Shown in pieces: positions 29,501 to 41,500 of a DNA stretch of 64,000 nucleotides (position 1 is its first letter; each line of letters opens with the position of its first letter). This DNA comes from Plazaster borealis (taxonomy: Eukaryota > Echinodermata > Asteroidea > Forcipulatida > Labidiasteridae): NCBI GenBank assembly GCA_021014325.1, contig CM037472.1, positions 24,475,063-24,539,062 of the forward strand, written 5' to 3'. The position numbers and the translations under genes were made by a program. Below the pieces are notes generated by a model. It had not been told where the DNA came from and did no database searches. It saw only the letters and a program-made list of their open reading frames with translations.

Positions 29501-32500
29501 ATAACCCTACCTTGAAGAGAAATTAAAATGTTTTTAAGATATAAGCATCCAACAAAATGGGGTATAATTGTCTATTACATATCTACATTTGTCTCCCTTT
29601 GTGTAGTCGTTAACCTTTGGTCACATTTATTCAGTGTTGTGTCTACAGTTCATGTTCAAAATTCCAGTAAATTTCAGTTATAATAATATTAATAATAAAA
29701 AGAAACTTATAAAGTGCAGTAATGTCGCAAAACAGCCTCAAAGCGCTGTGTACAAAAACAAAGATAGATACAAATTTCAGTAAATTTCAGTAATAATTAT
29801 ATTAATAATAAAAAGAATCTTATAAAGTTCAGTAATGTTGCAAAACAGCCTCAAAGCGCTGTGTAAAAAAACAAAAATAGATAAAAAGACAAAAGACATT
29901 AGCAGAAAAATGGTTTAAAATTTACAAAATTACATGAGAATATAGTATACAAATAATGGAAGTTTATGAGTTCATTGGTGAAAATGTTTTCATGAGTTGA
30001 AAGATGGAATGTTCCACTCTGTGTGGCATTTGTTAAGTTTTTGAAGTCGTTGAGGGCCATAACACGCAACTCGCTTTTGTTTTTGAGAAGTAAGGTAAAA
30101 CAATTGGTTTTGGTCTCGCGTGACAAAAACACAGGTTTTTTAAAACAGTGAAAAAGTGATGGGGTTTTTCACTATTTTCTTGCAACTCCGATCGATTAAG
30201 CTTAAACTTTCAAATAATTTTCATTTCATGTAATTAACCACAAGGGTAATTTTCAAATAATTTGGGGTTGAACAAAGAAAAAGTTACTGAGCTATCTAGC
30301 CCTATGTTGGCGGTCTCCCAATTATGTCAATATCTTTGTTCGGGGGTGCCATTCAGAAGCCATACAACCTATAACTGCCATATACACACAGGGATGACAC
30401 CCAAGTTTACGATACAATCTGGGAAGCAGCAGCCAGGGTATCACCTTAAGGGGATGTGACCTTTTCTTATTTCAAGTATCAAGTAAAAACCACAAAATTA
30501 AAATAACTCCCTTCTTGGATATTGATATAAACTGTTTCCCTTTTAATTGCCGTGCATGTCATGGCCCTCAAGTCTCTTTGTGATTGAAGATTTTCAAAGA
30601 GCGACAATCTGCTACCACAAGAGAATCATCATTGTTAAATGTGATTCCATACACGTCAAACAGATCCTTGATCTCTTTTTTGGCGAAACTACCCCCGGGA
30701 GTGTAATGGTAGATCTCATCCTTGCCACTTCTGTCCTTACTTTTCTGGACAGCCACGTAGATCTCACCCTCATCGTCACAGCAGACGCCCGTTGGGAAGA
30801 CCTGATTTCCACTCATGTCCGACGTTTCGACCGAGAAGACTGAGTTGCTGTTGAGATCAACGGCAATCAGTCTCCCAGTTTCATAGTCGGTGTAGATCAG
30901 GTGTTTTGTGACCCTGTTGAAGGTCAGATACTGACCAATGTGGTTGGCTGGTAGGGTCCTTAGCAAAGACCCGGTTTCATCTAGAAGGCCAATTCGACCC
31001 CTTCCCTTATCACCTACTGCGATCATGTTCTCTTTGACTACCGTGAGGCAGGCAAGGTCTTCGGAATCTGTCCATGGTGTAACATCAAAGAGGACATTGT
31101 TTGCTGGACCTATCATTTTGACTTTTTTCTCTGCGCTATTAGAAGTGAAGACAATTCTGTCTTCTGAAACAACGGCGATCGCAGTGGAGAAGTTAAGGGG
31201 GCCTACTTCATCCGGAAGGGCCTTTATTTGCTCACCAGTAGGACTGAAAATCATCAATTGGTTACGACCTCTGTCAAAGATTAGGAGGTTCCCACTTGGA
31301 AAAGCAGCAACATGGAGCAAATCATCAAACTGGTTTTTGTTTTCAATCCCTTCACCAATCTTTGTTTTCAAGTCCCATTTTTCAGTCATCAGAAGTTTTC
31401 CCAGGTTTTTGTTAAACTTGCTCTCTATGAACTTGACATATGATAAGTGGTATGGCACAGAGTCACGTGTGGTGCTGATCAAATCTTGCAAATGATTTAC
31501 CATTCTTGGATTCAGACACAAAATCTCAGAGTGACTTGCCTGTGACATAATTTTGCCAATCTTTTGCAGGTTTTGTTTTGCCATCGTGACCTTTTTGTTG
31601 TTGTTGGATTTGACTTTTCCCAATGCTACAACTCTTTGGTTGTAAACCCCCTGAATCTTCATTTTCAGCTGCTTTTCCTTGTTTCTGATTTTGGCTACCT
31701 CCCGATCAGCTTTGGCAGAGATTTTCTTCTGGGCTTTATTGGTCAACCGCTCCAGCCTGGTCTCTGACTGTTTAGTCAGAGTCTCAGCATCTTGGAAAGA
31801 GTCTTTGGATCTTTCCGCTTGGGTCATCAAATTCCCAACTTCTGATCTGCAAGAGTCTATGGCCGTTTCAATGTCGGTGTAGCTGTGGTCTGGCCTGCAG
31901 TGCTCAAGCACGGTGCACGTTGTGCATATCAGCATCTGACAGGTCGTACAGAAGAAGCAGAGGTTCTGGTCGCCGTGCCTGCTACACTTGGGACTGGCAT
32001 CTCTCAGCTTGCTCTTGAAGGTGACCTTGCCGGACTTCAGGTCTGCCATGGGTATGATATTATGGCTCTTTATGGCTGTCAAACGCTGGTGAGCCTTCTG
32101 ACACTCAATGCACAGGAAGTTGTCACAGTCCATGCACCTTGAAACGGCGGGGTTATCATCTTCGCATGCTTGGCATCTGATCTTAGACACGTCACCAGAG
32201 ATCTTGTCCTTCAGGATTGCCTCCTCCACTAGGCTTCTTAAGGTGGTGTTATTCATCAGCCCCGTCAAGCCATTCAGAGCTCTCGTTTCGACATTACAAA
32301 TGGGACAGAGGATTGTCTTACATCCATCCTCTTTGTTTAACACGCCCTTTTCCAGACATGGTCTGCAAAGGTTGTGAAGACAGTCCAGTATCTTCGGCTC
32401 ATGGAAGTACTGTTCACAAATTGGGCACAAGATATCAGTCAAATTAACCGTATCCTGTGGCTGTGAAATATCCTTTGATTCTGTGTCCGTACACTCTTGC

Positions 32501-35500
32501 TTGATTTGGACAGCCTCAAACATTTCTGTAAGAATAACAGTTTAATAAAGATCATCCCAATTTCATAGAGCTGCTGAAGCACAAAAAGTAACTAAACACA
32601 AAACAAGTTTGCTTACCAGAATAAGGTTACCCTCCCAAATGCCACGTCACATGTTATTATGTGTTCGTGCAATACAAGCACGAACACCTCTTGTTATTGT
32701 TCTGTTTTTTTTGTTTTTTTTTCTTCTTCATCTTCTTCTTCACCGGAACTCTTCTCCAGAACAGAACTCAAAAAAGAAATTTAATTGAACCTTGAAACTT
32801 AGCATATACTTGAACCTTAACATGAGCACGGCACTTGCACAATTTCGTCATGATGACGTCATCAGGTGTCGAATTACAAGGTTTTTAAAGTTGAAAAATG
32901 ATCATTTGGTATTTGCTGTATCTCATTGAATATGAAAGCTATGATGTTCATAATTGGGCATGTGATAGATCAAGACTGGGGCTACATTTCAAAAGTTAAC
33001 GTAAAAATCGTATGACCTTTTCTTCAAGGTCAAGCCCCTAGGTCAAAGTTTGCCTTTGGTTTTTTTCTTGAAAAACATCATTTTCGGGCTTATCTATGGC
33101 ATAACTCAAGATTGAAATTGAATTTTACATTGAAACTCATCAGACATTTGAACCTAAATATCAAGACGACACAAACTTGATGATGTCATGATGACGTCAT
33201 TAGGTATTGAATTACATTAAATCAAAGTTTAATATTTGAAAACAAATCATAACTCATGAACGACATGTTGGATTTTTACAATCTATACATCATCGGAAAG
33301 TTCGTTAAAGGTTGAACAAACGCTGCACAGAAAGTGACCCCATTTGACCTTGACTTCCGGTTCAACCCAGAAATTTAAAATTTCATAATATTCGTATCTC
33401 AAAAACCACTTATCATTTCAGCATAATTTTTGCATCAGATTGTAGAAAGTTGAGCCTGCTCAAACTTTTGCACAGAAATAACAACATTTTGACATTTACA
33501 TCTTGTCTTATGACCACCGGCATTAAAGCGCACGTTTGTGTTGACCCACTTTGATAACGCGAGATACTGTTATAGCGTGTACAACAGAAACATGCATTTT
33601 GAACGTGTAGTTCAGTTTACATCAACTACATGTAGGAATACATTTAGCATCGCTGGATGTTACCTTGTATATTGCACACCGGCATATAGATAATCGATGT
33701 AGTACTTGTAAAATTCGTAACTCCTGAACCACACATTGGATTTTTACAATCTATACATCATCTGAAAGGTCTTTATAAAACCTAACTTACGCTACACTTA
33801 TTGTGACCCCATTTGACCCTGACTTCCGGTTCAAAGCGGAAGTTGAAATTTAATGTTTCAAAATTCATAATTCCTGAACCACACGATGGATTTTTACAAT
33901 CTATACATCATTGGACAAGTATTTAACAACTTAACAAACGATATACAGAATGTGACCCCAATTGACCTTTACTTCCTGTTCAAACCGGAAGATGAAATTT
34001 AATATTTGAAAAAATCAGAACTCCTGAACCACACATCGGATTTTTATCATCTGTACATCATCAGAAAGGGCTCCAAAGATTTAAGAAACGCTACACACTG
34101 TGACCTCATTTGACCTTGACTTCCGGTTCAAACCGGAATATGAAAGTAAATGTTCCAACAAATTGTTGGAGGTTTACAATCCATACATCATCTTAATCAT
34201 CTTCATAAACTAAACGCGCTACACAAAATGTGACCCCTATTTGACCTTGACTTCCGGTCCAAACCGGAAGTTGATGTTAATTTTTTTGAAAAATTCATAA
34301 CTCCTGGACCAGGCATTGGATTGATAAGGTAGAATGTTTATTCATTCAATCACTCCCCACGAACACCTTGTTTTTGTCACATGACAAAAACTCAATGTCT
34401 AGTTATTATTATTATTATTGTTATATATTTCTGGTAATGAAACCAAGGATGCCTCATAAGTGAACTTCATCACTGTAGCTCGTAAGCCTGAGGTAGTCTG
34501 TAACCAAGGGTGCTTGCTATATGAACCAGAAACACCGGGGTTAAACCCTACTCTTCCATGATAAGTGTTCTTTTATGTGCACTACCAATCCTAGTACATG
34601 GAACCTACTGGCTTAATGACCCATCCGAAGGACAAAGCAATTATGGTAAAGTATCTTGCTCAAGGATACAAGTGTCATGACTGGGACTTGAACCCACACT
34701 CTGCTAATCAGAAACACCAGAGCTTGAGTCCTGGATTTTTAAATAGTGTGCAGTTTTGGCACAATAGGGATTTCAATTGAGCTGGTTCTTTCCCTTGTAG
34801 TATTGTGTATGGCATCAATCATGGGTAAATGTGGTGTGTCATGGCCGAGCGGTTAAGAGCACTTTATGTCTTAATAGAAATAAAGGTTAACAATTACATC
34901 AAAAATGCATTAAGAAAAAGTAGTAAAACAGTGTTGTAGTCAAGTACTTTTCAGTCGAGTATCAAGTGTTGCCAAGTACTAGGATGGCCAAGTAGTACTT
35001 GAGTATGAGTATTTGGGCCATCGAGTATGAGTACAAGTGTCCGAGTGCCAATTTCTCTGACATCCGAGTATCGATTCCAAAAGCCTTTACAAATACTTTA
35101 TTAAAAAGACTACTGCAAAATGAGGTATAAAAACCTAGACAATAATTCTTCAGACCTTCATTCTTCTATTCCTTGCATAATGCACATAAAGGAAAGCGGA
35201 AAGAAAAGTGGTATTTTGACAATGGGTATTTAAAATAGGAGTCCGAGTACATTTTTGATCGAGTATCGAGTACATGGCTTCGAATACCGACTATTTTTAA
35301 ATCGAGTATCGAGAATGGACTTCAAGTATGAGTATTTTGGTAGCAGAGTACAAGTACCACCAAAATGGTACTCAAGTAGTACTCGAACATGAGTACCGAG
35401 TATGGAGACTACAACACTGAAAGGGAAAGAGAGCCAGGAATCAAACTAGAAAATAAAAACAGTATAAAAGAGTTTAAAAGCACAGAGTTTAGTGACAGTT

Positions 35501-38500
35501 TTTGTTTGTAGAGAATTTATAAACATTTATGGAAATCTAGCACCCCCCCCCCCTCATAGCACCTTCAATATATACCCTAGAGCAGTATCTTACCACTAGA
35601 CCACCGAGGGCTAGTGGTAAGACATCTGCTCTAGAAATGCAAGGTCGGGGTTCGAATCCCACTGGAGTGATTTGCCTGTGGATTTTGTTCACACAACTCG
35701 GGAAAGTACTGAGTATACAGTGCTTAATACACATCGGTGTAAGGGTAAAAACAAAATGTATTCTATGTAATATCTTATACCCTTTTTCAACAAATGCTTA
35801 TAACAAGTAAAGAAAAATTGAATGGTCAGCTGGAGGGATACCATTAAAAAAGTGGAGCTCTGTATTTAAAGTCATTTTTATTTATTTGTCCATCATGCCC
35901 CTTGTGTGCTTGAGAAAAGACACTCTAAACCATAATTGCGTTTTCCTTTGGATGGAACATACAGCTGTATGTCCTGTGTGTTGTGTATTGCATGTTGAAG
36001 AAGCCAGTACACTTATTCTTCAGAGAAGGAGCTTGCCCTGGTGTTTCTGGCGTGGTTAGCTGCAGATTGGGCCGCATCACTTTATCAACCTTACTACAAA
36101 AAGGGGGCTTGAAATTCAAACATAACTCTACATACCTGTCGTTAAAATAAGAAGCGCTTTGAGATGCCCTCTAGGTGTGATAAATCGCTTTATATAAGAA
36201 TCGCATATTCATATTCTTATTTTAGTGTAAATCTCACTTAAAAAACACTTTGAGTTGGTTCGGCCTTTTCCTATTAATGAACTTGACTACAACTTGACAA
36301 TCATGACAGTTCTAATCAAACTGCCCCACCCATAACTTATTTTCTTCAACAACTTTGGAAACAGGTTCATTTATGTCACTGTCATATTCATCAGGCCTTG
36401 CGCTTGAAAGCTTTTTAAAATGTAGCCCACCGAGCCAGTCAACTCTGCTTTTTACTTGCCCCTAGGAACTTTTTAAAGCCAAGATTTTGAACAAATGTCA
36501 TAACTTTAAAGGCACTGTACACGGTTGGTAATTACTCAAAATATATATTAGCATAAAAACTTACTTGGTAACGAGCAACGGAGAGCTGTTGATCTTATAA
36601 AACATTGTGAGAAACGACTCCCTCTGAAGTAACGTAGTTTTTGAGAAAAGGTAATTTCTCACTAAAATAATAAAATACTTCTTGCAAGAAGCCTTTTATT
36701 CCTATCTGAAAGCACACAAATTTGTACAACAAGGGTGTTTTTTCGGGGTCAACCCGATAGTCCGAAGGTCCGTTATTCCGAAGGTTCAATAGTCCAAACG
36801 CACAAATTTCCCATAACAGGGGGTTCATTAGTCCGAAAATGAAATAGGGTTCGTTAATCCGAACATTTGATGCGATAGTCCGAAGGTTCATTAGTCCAAA
36901 GGTTCATTGATCCGAAGGTTCACTGGTCCGAAGATTCGGTAGTCCGAATTTAGAATAAGGTTAATTGGTCCAAAGGTTCCACAGTCCGAAACAAAAACGA
37001 GGTTCAACAGACCGAAGGTTCATTATTCCGAATCGACAATAAGGTCCGATAGTCCGAATCGACAATAAGGTTCGATAGTCCGAATCGATAATAAGGTTCG
37101 ATTGTCAATTCGGACTATGGAACCTTATTGTCAATTCGGACTATCGGACCATATTGTCAATTTGGACTACCGAACCTTCGGAATATTTAACCTTATCCTA
37201 TTTTCGGACTAAGCAGGCCGTTCGGACTATCGAACCCTCGGAATATCGGACCTTCGGACCATCGAACCTTCGGAATAACGAGCTGTCACCGTTTTTTCTG
37301 TCATCTGTCAACAAAAACGAGGTTCAACAGACCGAAGGTTCATTATTCTGAATTGACAATAAGGTCCGATAGTCCGAATCGACAATAAGGTTCGATAGTC
37401 CGAAATGACAATAAGGTTCGATAGTTCGAATCGATAATAAGGTTCGATTGTCAATTCGGACTATGGAACCTTATTGTCAATTCAGACTATGGAACCTTAT
37501 TGTCAATTCGGACTATCGAACCTTATTGTCAATTCGGACTATCAGACCATATTGTCAATTTGGACTACCGAACCTTCGGAATATTTAACCTTATCCTATT
37601 TTCGGACTAAGCAGGCCGTTCGGACTATCGAACCCTCGGAATATCGGACCTTCGGACTCTTGAACCTTCGAAATAACGAACCTTCGGACCATCGAACCTT
37701 CGGAATAACGAACCTTCAGACCATCGAACATTCGGAATAACGAGCTGTCACCGTTGTTTCTGTCATCAATTTCTTGCAACTTCAATGACCAATTGAGCCC
37801 AAATTTTCACAGGCTTGTTATTTTATGCATATGTTGGGACACACCAAGTGAGAATACTGGTCTTCGACAATTACCAAACGTGTTCAGTGCCTTTAACCAG
37901 TAGGTAGTGGTCACAACCGGTTTATTGATCAGATCATTCACACACTCAAAAGAAAAATTTAAAACACTGATTTATTTATTCACATCTTAAAGAAAAACAG
38001 ATCTGTATGGCCCACAGTTTTTAGTAGCCCACAGGGCAAGTTGAGAAGTGATGTTTACTAGCTCATCACAGTTTTTACCAGACAATTCACTGGGCTTGTG
38101 TTAAGGGCGACCCCTGCATTATGTAATTATGTAAATAATCAAATAAACTTGACATTTACAATGGATTGGAAAACTTTCTTCCACTAAAGTTTTCACTGGT
38201 ACCAATTACCCTGATGATAAGAGTTTTCACCTCAAGTGTGTTTTCTAGAATATGATATTATGCTCAATTGGAAATCAGCCTTCAGGGGCTACCTTTCTAG
38301 TATTTTAGCACAAAAAAAAACATTTTTTCATTGTACCAGGTTTTGCTTTAAAAAAAACACTTATTGTAATGTCATTTGGTAATCAGAATGCAAGATGATT
38401 GGAAAGAAAGTACCTTTTCCCCCAAATCAATATTGTGCCATTCCCTGACATCAAAAGTAGTTACTATAAAGCAAGTTTTTATTCTTACCAGTTGATGCGG

Positions 38501-41500
38501 AGCTAGTACTAGCAATGTCCATCTTGGTTAGAGTTCAGATTGGTGCTCTCTTAAACAATCTTCGTGGATCGGAATTGTGTGCTGAGCATTTACAGTGCAA
38601 TAAGTTTACGTGTACTGCTGTTGACTCGGAGAATTTCTCAGATCTGGATGCTCGCCCCCCAAAAGTCGCTTTTCTTCTTTTGTAGATAGTGTTTATCCAT
38701 GAATAAACATTACTTTTGTACCCAAACCTCGTGGTGAATTGCACGTAACATGCTTTTGTAGCTGAACTTTGTGCCAAAGTGCAACAAATTATAAGGTTAC
38801 AAACCTTTGGCAAAATATACCACTTGACAAAATGGAATTTGAGACAGACGAATCAAAGAATTGAACATACGTAAGATACAGAGTACATGTACACATATTG
38901 TACACATATAAATCATGTATAGGTTTGACTGACAAAACTCTCAATGGTTATAGGCCTACAAGTGTCTTTGTATGGTCCCTGGTATAACATAAATGTGTCT
39001 CACTGCAGACTTTAGGTCACGACCTCTATGTGAAGGTCAAAATGACAATTTCTAGACCAGTATGTGAAGGTCAAAATGTCAATTTCTAAACCAGTGATAC
39101 CCACTTTCTCTGCTACATGTGTTTTTAAGTTAGGAACTTCTACCCTGAACTTTTTTAAATCTTGCAAACTTAGACAACAAATGTCTGTTTTTTGTTCTTT
39201 TCTCACAGTTCCTTAAGTGCAGTGTTTCTTAATTTTTGTGCACAGTATTGTTTGGCTGTTTTATTTTGATGTGTTTGTTTAATATCGTCTCTTTCATTGT
39301 TGTTTATTGTGATGTGATATGTCTCATGGGCCCTGTATAAAAAATAAAAAAACCAATTAATAAATAAGTAAATAAATGAAGGGTACATTTTAATTTTTCA
39401 AATAAAGACAGCAAGTATTTTTCTACTGGATTTCTTTAAGAGATTTTTGCTTTGGTTTATTTGAAGTTCTGTTGAAAAATCTCAGTTATTTTTTTGCCCC
39501 ATTTTTTTCATCAATAAATAAGATAACTTGGTGATTATTTGCAGATACTAACTTTGATTAAATGTATTTTAGCTATTACTTGTAGTAACCTTTCAGACTT
39601 AGTTCTTTCTAAATTGCTTTTATCGCGGCAGAAATTCATATTGATCAAATAATTAAACAAATTAAGAAGTAAGACAGGTCACCCGGAGCTCGAAATTTAC
39701 ACAGGACTGCAGGGCCGAGGCTAGTGATTTTAGTGTCAGGCCAGTAAACTCAAGACTTGACAAGTTCGGTGGTCTTGTGTTTTTCAAATTAACAATAATA
39801 CCTCCTGTAGTATCTTTAATTAAAAAGAATAATGTTGAAATGACTTCTTGTCATGGGTTACTTTAAGAAAACCTGATGAATTGAATGAATGTTTCCTATA
39901 ATAATAATAATAGTCGCTTCTTATTATAGCGCACATATCCGTCACTCAGTGACGCTCAAGGCGCTTCAACATTCATTATTTTCCTGCATGGTATTGCGGA
40001 GCTACGTTTTGAAAGTATGAAACCAATTCCTTTGCATAATGGTTAACAAGGTGCCGGAGCGCAATATGCTGCTGATCAAACCAGGAACACCGGGGCGAAC
40101 CCCTTCTCTTTTCGATAAGTGCACTTGGTTCTTTTTTGTGCATTACACAACACACAGGACCAATGGCTTTACGTCCCATTGGAAGGATGCAGCAATAATG
40201 ATTAAGTGTCTTGCTTAAGGACACACGTGTCTTGACAGGGACTCGAACCCACACTCTGCTGAACAGAAACACTAGAGCTTGAGTCCGATGCTCTAATCCG
40301 CTCGGCCACAACATGCTGTTTTTTCATTAACTCTTTCAGTGCCCGGTTTTCTTTTGTGTTTTGAACATAAGATGCCCAACTTTTTGAGGTTTTTCGAAAT
40401 TCTGTAAAAAAAAAAATTAAAAAAGTCTTTCTCACCAAAGGAATGTATCTTGCTGATTTGTGTTGCCTTGGTAAATCCCAAAGTCAACAGTATTTCCTTT
40501 GTGATAATGCCATCTCATGATAACATGTATATTATGGGTCATACATGTACGATTGATGACACTTTTTGAGCACATAAAATAGATCACAGATGTACGACCT
40601 TGGCACTAAAAGAATTATTGCCAATGTTTGATATTTTTTGAGGATTTTTTACAACAAGAAATATACAGTAACTTTTTTGGTTGGGGTCGGGGATATTATA
40701 TAACTTTTGTTTCACAAGCTTGTTTTTGAAATATTGTATAGGATGGTAGAGGGTCACATGTTGAATGTTCAATTCCCTGATAGTGCTACTTTATGATTTC
40801 CATAATTTAGAAGCTCTGGCTTTATATTTGACATCTGTACACTATAGGCCTGGGAGAATACATTTTTTGCCAGGGGGTGCTGGGTGCCGGGTTGCATGCA
40901 TGCTTGTGCCATTGTCATGAATGTCAAACTTGTAAGAGAGTGATGCCAAAATAGTGGTTTTTTAACAAGGATTTCTTATTTTAAAAATGTTCTAATTTAA
41001 CAAAACATTTACAAGGATTTGTTTTGATTAGGTAAGAATTATTCTTATGCTAGAATGTGCATTGATAGTGTGTAGTGGGTGCTGTGGTGTATTCAAGCAA
41101 CCCTATTCAAAAAGTTGGGCATGCTGCAGCACCCACAACCACCACCCCCACCCCCCCCCCTTTTCCCATTGGGCCTGCCATGCAACTAGGAGCAGGCCGA
41201 GCAGTGTACCCAGGGGATAAAAAAACAATTTGATAACTTTCTTCCAGTTCATTATTTATTGTTTGTGTGTTCCTGTTTGAGGTCTGGATTAAGTGATTGA
41301 AACCAGAAGCGAAACCTTTTAGGCAGATCCATTCTGCACCACAGCATTGAAGGCAGCTTATACTTTTTGTAATAGACTGTGCAAGTCTCGCGCGTATCCG
41401 AACATTGTGACCCGTTAAAATGCGCGAGTTTGTTTCCTTCACGCGTTAAAGCAATGTACGTAGGACCAAAGTGGTCCCAAATACGCGCGAGACTTGCACG

